A stretch of DNA of 64,000 nt from NCBI RefSeq assembly GCF_000173775.1, contig NZ_ACCD01000022.1:1-64000 (forward strand). Reading direction: 5' to 3'. A model generated the notes under the pieces. It searched no databases and had not been told where the DNA came from. It saw only the letters and a list, made by a program, of their open reading frames with translations. Position numbers and translations under genes: made by a program. Position 1 is the stretch's first letter. Each line of letters starts with the position of its first letter. Shown piece after piece: positions 1-9,754 of this stretch. The DNA comes from Yersinia rohdei ATCC 43380 (GTDB lineage: Bacteria > Pseudomonadota > Gammaproteobacteria > Enterobacterales > Enterobacteriaceae).

Positions 1-13
1 AAAGCAAGAGAAG

Positions 14-89
14 TGGTGGGCGATACCAGATTCGAACTGATGACCCCCTCCGTGTAAAGGAGATGCTCTACCAACTGAGCTAATCGCCC
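14..89 (-). tRNA. tRNA-Val (anticodon UAC)
   Basis: A 76-nt cloverleaf reads on the minus strand from GGGCGATTAGCTC to a genomically encoded CCA end. The anticodon loop TTTACAC sits on a TCTCC/GGAGG stem, giving anticodon UAC, which reads valine GUA. The T-arm GTTCGAA is intact. The gene is identical to the second copy at 145-220 and is probably cotranscribed with it. Further tRNAs may lie beyond the window edge. Confidence 0.95.
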
Positions 90-96
90 TCATCTA

Positions 97-134
97 TCTC
101 ATTTTACTGCGCAACTCTCATTTTACTGCGCAAC
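97..134. repeat. 19-bp perfect tandem duplication between the tRNA-Val genes
   Basis: The unit TCTCATTTTACTGCGCAAC occurs twice head to tail (97-115 and 116-134) in the spacer between the two tRNA-Val genes. It lies in the transcribed spacer of the tRNA operon and could affect processing. It is probably a replication-slippage product. Confidence 0.9.
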
Positions 135-144
135 ACGTCGAGTT

Positions 145-220
145 TGGTGGGCGATACCAGATTCGAACTGATGACCCCCTCCGTGTAAAGGAGATGCTCT
201 ACCAACTGAGCTAATCGCCC
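145..220 (-). tRNA. tRNA-Val (anticodon UAC), promoter-proximal copy
   Basis: This is an identical second copy of the tRNA-Val(UAC) gene, with complete acceptor, D, anticodon and T arms and encoded CCA. It is the first gene after the promoter at 241-268. In E. coli a valine tRNA operon also lies next to gltX, so the arrangement is ancestral. Confidence 0.95.
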
Positions 221-240
221 CGCCGTGTTGTTGGAGTCGC

Positions 241-268
241 ATTATAGGGATAGTTCGAGGTGAGTCAA
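241..268 (-). promoter_or_regulatory. Sigma-70 promoter of the tRNA-Val operon
   Basis: On the minus strand, TTGACT (263-268) is followed after 16 nt by a perfect TATAAT (241-246) and a GC-rich discriminator GCGACTCC. Strong boxes plus a GC-rich discriminator are typical of stable-RNA promoters under stringent control. Transcription would enter the tRNA-Val copy at 220. Confidence 0.8.
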
Positions 269-449
269 CGGTTTTTAAAACGAAAACAATCGTTCGCCGC
301 AAATTTAAACAGGATGCGAGATTTATCACCGCTATAGATGCTTCTTTAGTCATTTGTCTCACTAATCATCAATTGCATGCCGGTAACATCGTTGAGGAAT
401 TACCACAGGGTGATAGAATGTGGCCTACTTTTTCGAATTTCGAGCAACT

Positions 450-465
450 GCCAGCGTCTGCTGGC
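450..465 (+). other. Small hairpin in the gltX leader
   Basis: GCCAGC-GTCT-GCTGGC forms a perfect 6-bp stem with a 4-nt loop, ending about 30 nt before the gltX start codon. Whether it has a role in gltX expression is unknown. Confidence 0.4.
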
Positions 466-494
466 CGGCGTAGCGTAATAAGGCATCGATTCCA

Positions 495-1910
495 ATGAAA
501 ATCAAAACCCGTTTTGCACCCAGTCCTACTGGCTATCTCCACGTAGGCGGCGCGCGTACCGCACTGTATTCCTGGTTGTTCACCCGTCACCTGGGCGGTG
601 AGTTTGTGCTGCGTATCGAAGATACCGATCTTGAGCGCTCAACTCAGGAAGCCATCGACGCCATTATGGACGGCATGAACTGGCTTAATCTGGATTGGGA
701 TGAAGGCCCGTACTTCCAAACCAAACGTTTCGATCGCTACAATGCCGTGATTGACCAAATGTTGGAAAACGGCACGGCATATAGATGCTATTGCTCTAAA
801 GAACGTCTGGATGAGTTGCGCGAAACCCAAATGGCGAATGGTGAGAAACCTCGCTACGATGGCCGCTGTCGCGATAGCCAATGTACTCATGGTGCTGATG
901 AACCTTCAGTGGTACGTTTTCGTAACCCGCAAGAAGGCTCGGTCATTTTCGATGATAAAATCCGTGGGCCAATCGAATTCAGTAACCAAGAATTGGATGA
1001 TTTAATTATCCGCCGTACAGATGGTTCTCCAACCTATAACTTCTGTGTGGTGGTGGATGACTGGGATATGGAAATCACGCATGTTATCCGTGGTGAAGAC
1101 CACATCAACAATACCCCGCGCCAGATTAATATCTTGAAAGCATTAGGTGCGCCAGTTCCTGAATATGCCCACGTTTCAATGATTCTGGGTGATGACGGTA
1201 AAAAACTGTCTAAACGTCACGGCGCTGTGGGTGTAATGCAATACCGCGATGACGGCTATTTGCCTGAAGCCCTGCTGAACTATCTGGTTCGTTTGGGGTG
1301 GTCGCATGGTGATCAGGAGATTTTCTCAGTCGCCGAGATGACCGAGCTATTCACTCTTGATGCCGTCAGCAAATCAGCCAGCGCATTCAATACTGAAAAA
1401 TTACAGTGGCTAAATCACCATTATATCAATAGCCTGCCACCGGAACATGTTGCCGTGCAGTTGTCCTGGCATATTGAGCAACTGGGAATTGATACCCGCA
1501 ATGGCCCTGAGTTGGTTGAAATAGTTAAGCTGCTGGGCGAACGTTGTAAGACACTAAAAGAAATGGCTGAGTCTTGCCGTTACTTTTATGAAGAGTTTGA
1601 CGAGTTTGATGCCGATGCGGCGAAAAAACATTTGCGCCCTGTTGCACGCCAACCACTAGAAGCCGTCAAAGCCAAACTGGCAGCCATCACTGAATGGACG
1701 ACTGAAAACGTCCACAACGCCATTCAGAGCACCGCTGATGAGTTAGGTGTAGGTATGGGCAAAGTGGGTATGCCGCTGCGTGTAGCTGTCACTGGTGCTG
1801 GCCAATCACCGGGGATGGACGTGACCGTCCATGCTATCGGTCAGGCTCGTACACTGGCGCGTATTGATAAAGCACTCGCTTTCATCAGCGAACGCGAAGC
1901 TCAGCAATAA
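495..1910 (+). CDS. gltX: Glutamyl-tRNA synthetase
   Basis: This class I aminoacyl-tRNA synthetase charges tRNA-Glu with glutamate in the cytoplasm. The 471-residue length is the same as in E. coli. The HIGH-type motif appears as [11 protein letters not shown] (residues 9-19) and the KMSKS-type loop as KLSKRHG near residue 237. A cysteine/histidine cluster starting CYC near residue 98 and continuing with C..C..H near 125 matches the zinc site of the bacterial enzyme. The start has an AAGG about 11 nt upstream. It is divergent from the tRNA-Val genes and followed by its own terminator. Confidence 0.98.
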   Translation: MKIKTRFAPSPTGYLHVGGARTALYSWLFTRHLGGEFVLRIEDTDLERSTQEAIDAIMDGMNWLNLDWDEGPYFQTKRFDRYNAVIDQMLENGTAYRCYCSKERLDELRETQMANGEKPRYDGRCRDSQCTHGADEPSVVRFRNPQEGSVIFDDKIRGPIEFSNQELDDLIIRRTDGSPTYNFCVVVDDWDMEITHVIRGEDHINNTPRQINILKALGAPVPEYAHVSMILGDDGKKLSKRHGAVGVMQYRDDGYLPEALLNYLVRLGWSHGDQEIFSVAEMTELFTLDAVSKSASAFNTEKLQWLNHHYINSLPPEHVAVQLSWHIEQLGIDTRNGPELVEIVKLLGERCKTLKEMAESCRYFYEEFDEFDADAAKKHLRPVARQPLEAVKAKLAAITEWTTENVHNAIQSTADELGVGMGKVGMPLRVAVTGAGQSPGMDVTVHAIGQARTLARIDKALAFISEREAQQ

Positions 1911-1933
1911 CATCCAGTCTCATTATGCTTATC

Positions 1934-1960
1934 AGGTGGCTTATTCAAGCCACCTTTTTT
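1934..1960 (+). terminator. Rho-independent terminator of gltX
   Basis: GGTGGCTT-ATTC-AAGCCACC forms an 8-bp perfect stem followed directly by TTTTTT, 25 nt after the gltX stop codon. Confidence 0.9.
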
Positions 1961-2064
1961 CGGCCCCTACGCGGCAAACTATGAATTGCATCTCATTTAT
2001 TATGCTGTTTTCCTGCTGATTTGGCGGCTTTTTCAGCGCTTAACGCAGGAAATTGAATTAGCCG

Positions 2065-2093
2065 TTGACACTGTTTCAGTGGTTTCATATCAT
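2065..2093 (+). promoter_or_regulatory. Sigma-70 promoter of the tRNA-Ala operon
   Basis: A consensus TTGACA (2065-2070), a 17-nt spacer and TATCAT (2088-2093) are followed by the GC-rich discriminator GCGCCCC. This is the classical arrangement of a stringently controlled stable-RNA promoter, 35 nt before the first tRNA-Ala. Confidence 0.85.
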
Positions 2094-2127
2094 GCGCCCC
2101 GTTCACACGATTTATTATGTGCGCATT

Positions 2128-2203
<76 letters not shown>

Positions 2204-2286
2204 AATTTTCTGGTTTGATGCTGTCATAATCAAGTAAGAAAATTGGGTGGCACCATAGATATATCTGCACGAACAACCACATTTGT

Positions 2287-2362
<76 letters not shown>

Positions 2363-2373
2363 CCCTTAAAAAG

Positions 2374-2396
2374 ACCGGCCTCTGGCCGGTTTTTTG
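2374..2396 (+). terminator. Terminator of the tRNA-Ala operon
   Basis: ACCGGCC-TCT-GGCCGGT forms a 7-bp perfect stem followed by a run of T residues, immediately after the second tRNA-Ala. Confidence 0.92.
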
Positions 2397-2414
2397 CTTT
2401 CCGGCATCCAGCTT

Positions 2415-2468
2415 AATCATTTGACAAACCCGAATCATTTGGCAAACCATCATTATTTTGCAAACATA
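2415..2468. repeat. 18-bp tandem repeat, about three copies
   Basis: AATCATTTGACAAACCCG (2415-2432) is followed by AATCATTTGGCAAACCAT (2433-2450) and a more diverged CATTATTTTGCAAACATA (2451-2468). The array lies between the tRNA-Ala terminator and the next gene, where its promoter should be. The 18-bp period recurs at other loci in this window. Confidence 0.8.
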
Positions 2469-2490
2469 TTGATTACCGAGGTAACAGAGA

Positions 2491-3048
2491 ATGGAGCAGC
2501 AACAAATCATTCAATGGCTACAAGCGGATCCCTATCGCATGCGCGCATTGTCTGTTGCCCGTGAGCTCGGCTTACCACAGTGGTGTCTGGCAGCAGGATT
2601 TGTTCGCAATCTCGTGTGGGATCAACTGCATGGCTATGCTTCCCCCACACCACTCAATGATATAGATTTGGTCTATTTTGATAAGCAAGATACCCGCGAA
2701 CAGCATGATTTACGGCGGGAAGAACAGCTACTTCAAACCCCAGCTTTTCAACAAACCTCATTTCCGTGGTCAGTAAAAAACCAAGCCAGAATGCATCTGT
2801 ACACTGGCCGACTGCCTTATACCAGCACCGAAGATGCCATCAGTTATTGGGTTGAAATCGAAACGGCCATTGGTGCCAAACTGAATGACAAAGGCGAGAT
2901 AGAATTAGTCGCCCCTTTTGGCTTGGGTGCTCTTTTTGCCAAAACTATCACGCTAAACCCCAAAAATGGTGAAATAGACACCTATAACCAGAGAGTTAAG
3001 AGTAAAGGTTGGTTGCAACATTGGCCGCAATTGCGTTTGGTCGTTTAG
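2491..3048 (+). CDS. Nucleotidyltransferase-like family protein (COG3575/NTP_transf_6 type)
   Basis: This 185-residue cytoplasmic protein has the nucleotidyltransferase-fold signature GFVRNLVWD (about residues 36-44) followed by NDIDLVYFD (about 56-64), where the D-x-D pair would bind metal. This resembles the NTP_transf_6 (DUF925) family, whose substrate is not established. GAGG-type ribosome binding bases (CCGAGGTAACAG) precede the ATG. It stands alone between the tRNA-Ala terminator and the FlxA-like gene. Family assignment comes from recalled motifs. Confidence 0.75.
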   Translation: MEQQQIIQWLQADPYRMRALSVARELGLPQWCLAAGFVRNLVWDQLHGYASPTPLNDIDLVYFDKQDTREQHDLRREEQLLQTPAFQQTSFPWSVKNQARMHLYTGRLPYTSTEDAISYWVEIETAIGAKLNDKGEIELVAPFGLGALFAKTITLNPKNGEIDTYNQRVKSKGWLQHWPQLRLVV

Positions 3049-3051
3049 CGA

Positions 3052-3091
3052 TATCACTTGGCGTCTTAGCTTAATAAAAACGCAAGTGATA
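3052..3091. repeat. Inverted repeat downstream of the nucleotidyltransferase gene
   Basis: TATCACTTGGCGT (3052-3064) pairs with ACGCAAGTGATA (3080-3091) with one bulged base, giving a 12-bp stem around a 15-nt loop. There is no T-run, so it may be a transcript-end stabilising hairpin. Confidence 0.6.
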
Positions 3092-3191
3092 AGTAAGTGA
3101 TAAGAATACGTAAAACACGCCGCAAACGTTAAAGGTTAATTTTCCCACGTCGATAAGCATTATTCCAACCACGCTTTTCTAAGGAATAATG

Positions 3192-3539
3192 ATGTCGAAT
3201 ACTATTTCTACCGCATCAGTTTCTGTTAGTAGCAGTAGCGCCTCTTCAGATAGCAGCACTGCGGCACAGATTAAATCTCTTAAACAAGAAATCCAAAAAC
3301 TGACCGAAAAATTAAGCACGTTAAAAGATGCTGATTTGACAGCTGATGAGTTACAAAAACAGCAGCAACAGATTCAGAGCCAAATTGCAGCACTACAAGC
3401 TCAAATCGCGCGTATTGAGGCAAAAGAAGCAGAGAAAAACCAAAAAGTTGACGATAGCAATACCCAGAGTGTCAGCGCACCTACTGGTGATGGGGTAAAC
3501 CGCCCTTCTGAACAAAACCAGGTAAACGTATATATTTAA
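3192..3539 (+). CDS. FlxA-like small coiled-coil protein
   Basis: This 115-residue protein has a Ser/Thr-rich N-terminus (residues 1-27), a long heptad-rich coiled coil of Lys, Glu, Gln and Leu (about 30-90) and a polar tail. The composition matches the FlxA-like family (PF14282), whose E. coli founder is expressed with flagellar genes; the function is unknown. ATG occurs twice in a row (3189 and 3192). The AAGGA at 3181-3185 is 6 nt from the second and only 3 nt from the first, so the second is preferred. No signal peptide is apparent. Confidence 0.7.
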   Translation: MSNTISTASVSVSSSSASSDSSTAAQIKSLKQEIQKLTEKLSTLKDADLTADELQKQQQQIQSQIAALQAQIARIEAKEAEKNQKVDDSNTQSVSAPTGDGVNRPSEQNQVNVYI

Positions 3540-3565
3540 TAAAATTTGTACCCTATAAAACAACA

Positions 3566-3597
3566 ATATGGCGATGTCAGATAGCTCATCGCCATAT
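3566..3597. terminator. Bidirectional hairpin between convergent genes
   Basis: ATATGGCGATG (3566-3576) and CATCGCCATAT (3587-3597) form an 11-bp perfect stem with a 10-nt loop. It lies between the ends of the FlxA-like gene and the convergent DUF3820 gene, with A/T-rich flanks on both sides. Confidence 0.7.
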
Positions 3598-3611
3598 TCT
3601 AAAATACCATC

Positions 3612-3827
3612 TTATTGCTGTTTTAACGGTTTAACCAAACTATCCAGCCCTTCGATTTTAATTGCTAATGTCATTTCCATCAGCATACCCAGTTTGCCCT
3701 GCGGGAATTCCCCTTTGCGGGCGAACCAGAGTAGATATTCTTCCGGCAAATCGATTAATACCCGCCCCTGATATTTACCAAAGGGCATTCGGGTATTGGC
3801 AATTTCAACCAGGTTTTCTTTTTCCAT
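3612..3827 (-). CDS. DUF3820 family protein
   Basis: This 71-residue protein contains MPFGKYQGRVLIDLPEEYLL (residues 14-33) followed by WFARKGEFPQGKLG. That motif defines the DUF3820 family (PF12843, labelled a putative quorum-sensing-regulated virulence factor). The molecular function is unknown. It starts 8 nt downstream of the ligA stop on the same strand, so it is very probably the last gene of the zipA-ligA transcription direction and cotranscribed with ligA. Confidence 0.8.
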   Translation of the reverse strand: MEKENLVEIANTRMPFGKYQGRVLIDLPEEYLLWFARKGEFPQGKLGMLMEMTLAIKIEGLDSLVKPLKQQ

Positions 3828-3835
3828 TGCGCCCT

Positions 3836-5851
<2,016 letters not shown>

Positions 5852-5864
5852 TCACCATCAAAGA

Positions 5865-5891
5865 TAAAAAACCCCCGGCATGCGGGGGTTC
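5865..5891 (-). terminator. Rho-independent terminator of zipA
   Basis: On the minus strand AACCCCCGCATGCCGGGGGTT forms a GC-rich stem followed by a T-run (the plus-strand A-run at 5866-5871). It sits between the zipA stop and the ligA start and would separate the two transcripts. Confidence 0.88.
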
Positions 5892-5923
5892 GGGTTAATT
5901 CGATTCATTGCGAGGTAACGTTA

Positions 5924-6892
5924 TCAAGCGCTTAAGTTTGCATCCAACACTTCGCGGATGCGGGCCTTATACGTTTCCAATTTTTGCGGGGTCATCATGC
6001 GGCGCTCATCATCCAGCACGACACCACCGACATCATCGGCAATCCGCTGGGCTGATTGCAGCATCAATTTGAAGTTTTGATTAGCATCGCCATAAGACGG
6101 CACCATCATAAACATTGACACCCCCGGCGTTGAGAAATCAGACATGGTATCTGGGTCAAAAGAACCCGGTTTTACCATATTCGCCAGACTGAATAAGACC
6201 GGGCCGCTGCCTGCCGGGCTGAGGTGACGATGGAAAATACCCATTTCACCAAACTGGAAACCAGACTGAAGAACACTCTGTAGCAGTAATTCGCCACCAA
6301 GAGCACCACCGTGATGCGCTGCCACATGCAGCACCAAAACAGTTTCTTTCAGTTTTTGCGGTTTCACTTCTGGAGCCGGAGCAACTGCCTCTGGTGGTGA
6401 TTCCACCCGAGGGGCGTGTTCTGCCACCTGCTGTGGTTCTGCGTGTTGCGGTTGTGAGTAAGATGGCTCAACCGCACCAAACACAGGATCACGATGTGAC
6501 TCATGCGGTGGTTGCTCAGCAGATAGCCCACCCAAGAGCGGGTCATCATATTCTGTTTGCACAGGCGCAAAAGGTTGGTGACGAGGTTCCGTCTTAACCG
6601 GTGCGGGTTTAGTTTCAGTATGCTGAATAACCGGCATGTCTTCATCGTCATCATCAATATGACTAAACGAAGGCTTCTCCTGTGGATGAGCAGTGCGGAC
6701 GCGCACTTCTCCCACCCCTTCATCGAGACTCTCGATCGGGGTTTCAACACGTTCTTGTTTCGGACGTTTAACTGGGCGATCGCGAAAAAGTGATGAGCGT
6801 TCTTTACGGCTGGTCCATAAACCATGCAATAACAACGCTATTATGGCGATCGCGCCAACAACGATTAATATCAGACGCAAATCCTGCATCAT
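5924..6892 (-). CDS. zipA: Cell division protein ZipA
   Basis: ZipA anchors FtsZ filaments to the inner membrane at the division septum. The chosen start gives [15 protein letters not shown], matching the known ZipA N-terminus; an open frame extends 13 codons further but has no family match there. The 322-residue protein has an N-terminal transmembrane anchor (about residues 5-25), a charged stretch, a long Pro/Glu/Gln-rich linker (about 45-185) and the globular FtsZ-binding domain (about 190-322). It is divergent from cysZ as in E. coli. Confidence 0.96.
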   Translation of the reverse strand: MMQDLRLILIVVGAIAIIALLLHGLWTSRKERSSLFRDRPVKRPKQERVETPIESLDEGVGEVRVRTAHPQEKPSFSHIDDDDEDMPVIQHTETKPAPVKTEPRHQPFAPVQTEYDDPLLGGLSAEQPPHESHRDPVFGAVEPSYSQPQHAEPQQVAEHAPRVESPPEAVAPAPEVKPQKLKETVLVLHVAAHHGGALGGELLLQSVLQSGFQFGEMGIFHRHLSPAGSGPVLFSLANMVKPGSFDPDTMSDFSTPGVSMFMMVPSYGDANQNFKLMLQSAQRIADDVGGVVLDDERRMMTPQKLETYKARIREVLDANLSA

Positions 6893-7111
6893 TACTATCT
6901 CTGTTGTTCCAAGACATTGCCACCGCGGCAAACATTCACCCTTTAACTCTATTTCCCAACGAACACAAGTGCAAGTCCGTGCTCAATTTTCTTCGAAGAA
7001 AGATGATTATGCTAGTTGTTTTGCTCATTTATTGCACAATAAGTGACTATGCAGAGGGAAATCATACCGATATGATAGGCAGGTCAATAAGCTAACAGGG
7101 AACTCAATGGC

Positions 7112-7879
7112 ATGGCGTATACGCAAAAAGTCGTAAAAAAGGTCAGTGGTATCCATTATTTTGCGCAAGGATGGCAATTAATTTCGCGCCCGGGTATCCG
7201 GCGATTTGTGATTTTACCTTTGCTAGTAAATATTCTGCTGATGGGGGGCGCTTTCTGGTGGTTATTCAACCGGATAGGTGACTGGGTTCCTCAATTGATG
7301 AGTTATGTCCCTGACTGGCTACAGTGGCTGAGTTATTTGTTGTGGCCGGTAATGGTGATTTCGGTGCTATTGGTGTTCAGCTATTTGTTCAGCACCTTGG
7401 CCAATTTTATCGCCGCCCCTTTTAATGGTTTACTGGCCGAACAATTGGAAGCCAGTCTGACCGGTAAATCTCTGCCAGATACCGGAATAATGGGAATAGT
7501 GAAAGATTTACCGCGAATTATGGCGCGTGAATGGCGAAAACTAGCCTATTACTTGCCGCGCGCACTGGTGCTGCTGGTGCTGTATTTTATTCCGGGTATC
7601 GGGCAAACCGCGGCCCCGGTGCTGTGGTTTCTGTTTAGTGCCTGGATGTTGTCAATCCAATACTGTGACTATCCCTTTGATAACCATAAAGTAAGTTTCC
7701 AACAGATGCGCAGTGCATTGCGTCAAGATAAGGTCGACAACCTGCAATTTGGTGCTCTGGTGAGTTTATTCACTATGATTCCTTTCTTGAATCTGGTGAT
7801 TATGCCCGTTGCCGTCTGTGGTGCCACCGCCATGTGGGTTGATCGCTACCGCGACCAATTTATTCAGCTATCACGCTAA
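7112..7879 (+). CDS. cysZ: Sulfate transporter CysZ
   Basis: CysZ is an inner-membrane protein that supplies sulfate for cysteine synthesis. The 255-residue protein is close to the E. coli length. It has four main hydrophobic segments (about 30-50, 70-98, 148-180 and 210-240) and an N-terminal amphipathic region. AGGGA lies 9 nt upstream of the start. It sits just before cysK, as in E. coli, with a terminator between, and is functionally linked to the cysPTWA importer further on. Confidence 0.96.
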   Translation: MAYTQKVVKKVSGIHYFAQGWQLISRPGIRRFVILPLLVNILLMGGAFWWLFNRIGDWVPQLMSYVPDWLQWLSYLLWPVMVISVLLVFSYLFSTLANFIAAPFNGLLAEQLEASLTGKSLPDTGIMGIVKDLPRIMAREWRKLAYYLPRALVLLVLYFIPGIGQTAAPVLWFLFSAWMLSIQYCDYPFDNHKVSFQQMRSALRQDKVDNLQFGALVSLFTMIPFLNLVIMPVAVCGATAMWVDRYRDQFIQLSR

Positions 7880-7887
7880 TTTTTAGT

Positions 7888-7913
7888 GGGCGCGCAAACC
7901 GCGCCCTTGTTAT
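7888..7913 (+). terminator. Terminator of cysZ
   Basis: GGGCGCG-CAAAC-CGCGCCC is a 7-bp GC-only stem followed by TTGTTATT, 8 nt after the cysZ stop codon. Confidence 0.75.
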
Positions 7914-8032
7914 TGGGAGTAAAACTTATTTCCTAATCACATATCGATATACCAAATACTTACTTCCATAGCCATACTGTTAGCGTATGCTTTGAATGTT
8001 TCCTACATTTTCATAGAGTTAAAGGACGGGCT

Positions 8033-9001
8033 ATGAGCAAGATATATGAAGACAATTCTTTAACAATCGGCCATACGCCGCTGGTTCGTCTGAACCGTAT
8101 CGGTAACGGGCGCATTTTGGCGAAGATTGAGTCACGCAATCCCAGTTTCAGCGTTAAATGCCGTATCGGTGCCAATATGATTTGGGATGCTGAAAATAAA
8201 GGCATTCTGACTGAAGGCATTGAACTGATTGAACCAACTAGCGGGAATACTGGGGTCGCGCTGGCATTTGTCGCCGCCGCTCGTGGTTATAAATTAACCC
8301 TGACTATGCCTGAGACCATGAGCATTGAGCGCCGTAAGTTATTAAAAGCGCTGGGTGCTAATCTGGTACTGACCGAAGGTGCCAAAGGTATGAAAGGGGC
8401 GATTGCCAAGGCAGAAGAAATTCAAGCCACCGACCCTGCCCGCTACCTGATCCTGCAACAATTCAATAACCCGGCCAACCCGGAAATTCACGAGAAAACC
8501 ACCGGCCCAGAAATCTGGGAAGATACCGATGGTGAAGTCGATGTCTTTATCGCCGGTGTCGGCACTGGCGGTACACTGACCGGCGTTAGCCGCTATATCA
8601 AAAATACCAAAGGCAAAGCCATTACCACTGTTGCGGTTGAACCTACTGATTCCCCAGTAATTACTCAGGCGCTAGCAGGTCAGGAGATCAAACCTGGCCC
8701 GCACAAAATTCAAGGTATTGGCGCGGGCTTTATTCCCGGTAACCTCGATTTAGACCTGGTAGACCGTGTCGCCTTGGTGACTAATGACGAAGCTATCTCT
8801 ATGGCTCGCCGTTTGATGGATGAAGAAGGTATTTTGGCCGGCATTTCCTCTGGTGCCGCGGTTGCGGCAGCGGTCAAACTTTTAGAAGAACCCGAGTTTA
8901 CTAACAAAACAATTGTGGTTATTCTTCCCTCCTCGGGTGAGCGTTACTTAAGCACCGCTTTGTTCGCAGATTTGTTCACTGAACAAGAGCTGCAACAGTA
9001 G
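8033..9001 (+). CDS. cysK: Cysteine synthase A (O-acetylserine sulfhydrylase)
   Basis: CysK is a PLP enzyme that makes cysteine from O-acetylserine and sulfide. The PLP-binding lysine is K42 in SFSVKCR, and the substrate loop TSGNTG follows near residue 69. The GTGGT phosphate loop near residue 177 and the conserved [12 protein letters not shown] tail are present. The 322-residue length is close to that of the E. coli enzyme. AAAGGA lies 7 nt before the ATG. The 150-nt upstream region contains A/T-rich sequence expected for CysB control, although no CysB site can be called confidently. Confidence 0.98.
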   Translation: MSKIYEDNSLTIGHTPLVRLNRIGNGRILAKIESRNPSFSVKCRIGANMIWDAENKGILTEGIELIEPTSGNTGVALAFVAAARGYKLTLTMPETMSIERRKLLKALGANLVLTEGAKGMKGAIAKAEEIQATDPARYLILQQFNNPANPEIHEKTTGPEIWEDTDGEVDVFIAGVGTGGTLTGVSRYIKNTKGKAITTVAVEPTDSPVITQALAGQEIKPGPHKIQGIGAGFIPGNLDLDLVDRVALVTNDEAISMARRLMDEEGILAGISSGAAVAAAVKLLEEPEFTNKTIVVILPSSGERYLSTALFADLFTEQELQQ

Positions 9002-9023
9002 TCAGGGTGCCGCACAAAATGCT

Positions 9024-9053
9024 AAAAAAGCACCCTTATGGGTGCTTTTTTTG
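9024..9053 (+). terminator. Terminator of cysK
   Basis: AAGCACCC-TTAT-GGGTGCTT with flanking A and T runs forms a strong stem followed by seven T residues, 25 nt after cysK. Confidence 0.93.
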
Positions 9054-9167
9054 TGGCCCACGTCAAAGTTTTCACTACATAAAGATTGATTTTACCCTCT
9101 GGGTTTAGTATTTAACCGGACAATTATTTTGATACGCGAAATTAATCACGTATCAGGTGAATCTCTA

Positions 9168-9180
9168 GCTGAATCGATTT
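9168..9180 (+). promoter_or_regulatory. Candidate Cra (FruR) binding site
   Basis: GCTGAATCGATTT resembles the Cra consensus GCTGAATCGTTTCA. ptsHI is a known Cra target in E. coli. Only the sequence match and the location support the call. Confidence 0.4.
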
Positions 9181-9382
9181 ATCAATTATGCAACACTACA
9201 AAAAATGTCATCACTTAACGCTGATTGAAGACATAACGCAAAGAGAGCATTATTCTTAGAGGTAGCAGCAACGATTTTAAGCCTAAATTCGGGTCGCATC
9301 GGAAACTGCTTTTGTGACTTACCTGTTATTGAGGCATAGTCATGCGCGAGTTGAAAGATTAGTCATGCGCGCACCAATACAG

Positions 9383-9414
9383 GCTAAAGTTTAGGTATTA
9401 CACTAAACTTTAGC
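9383..9414 (+). other. Perfect 12-bp hairpin in the ptsH leader
   Basis: GCTAAAGTTTAG (9383-9394) and CTAAACTTTAGC (9403-9414) are exact reverse complements around the 8-nt loop GTATTACA, 35 nt upstream of the ptsH start. There is no following T-run, so it is not a simple terminator. It may be an operator or an mRNA structure. Confidence 0.8.
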
Positions 9415-9449
9415 TCCACAACATAAATCCAATAAGTTGGGGAAACACA

Positions 9450-9707
9450 ATGTTCCAGCAAGAAGTTACTATTACTGCACCAAATGGTCTGCATACCCGC
9501 CCTGCTGCACAGTTCGTAAAAGAAGCAAAAGGTTTTGCGTCTGAAATTTCTGTGATTTCTAACGGTAAAAGCGCCAGCGCAAAAAGCCTGTTTAAACTGC
9601 AAACTCTGGGCCTGACCCAAGGGACTGTTGTTACGATCTCAGCTGAAGGCGAAGATGAAAAACAAGCTGTTGAGCATCTGGTAAAACTGATGGCAGAGCT
9701 TGAGTAA
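9450..9707 (+). CDS. ptsH: Phosphocarrier protein HPr
   Basis: HPr carries phosphate from enzyme I to the sugar-specific EIIA domains of the PTS. The 85-residue protein has the phosphorylated H15 in NGLHTRPAA and the regulatory-site serine S46 in SAKSLF. TTGGGGAAACACA before the ATG contains a strong ribosome binding site. It is the first gene of ptsH-ptsI-crr, 47 nt before ptsI. Confidence 0.99.
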   Translation: MFQQEVTITAPNGLHTRPAAQFVKEAKGFASEISVISNGKSASAKSLFKLQTLGLTQGTVVTISAEGEDEKQAVEHLVKLMAELE

Positions 9708-9754
9708 TCACGCGCTCTTTTTTAGTTAACACCAGTCAAGAGTAAGGTAGGGTT

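Larger units (their letters stand above)
9054..9449 (+). promoter_or_regulatory. ptsH control region and long leader
   Basis: This gene-free stretch of about 400 bp precedes ptsH. It is A/T-rich and contains a GCTGAATCGATTT match to the Cra (FruR) half-site pattern (9168-9180), two copies of AGTCATGCGCG (9338-9348 and 9361-9371), the block CAATACAGGCTAAAG that I recall at the same place before E. coli ptsH, a perfect hairpin (9383-9414), and the ribosome-binding TTGGGGAAA just before the start. In E. coli this region carries several promoters controlled by CRP and Cra; equivalents are likely here but cannot be mapped by eye. Confidence 0.7.

Noticed and set aside
14-220. tRNA genes as possible integration sites of a mobile element
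   Set aside because: No integrase, attachment-site duplication of a tRNA 3' end or foreign-looking block is next to the tRNA-Val or tRNA-Ala genes. Each pair consists of complete identical genes.
9054-9449. A riboswitch before ptsH
   Set aside because: Only a single hairpin without a terminator or sequestered ribosome binding site is visible; no known riboswitch consensus is recognisable.
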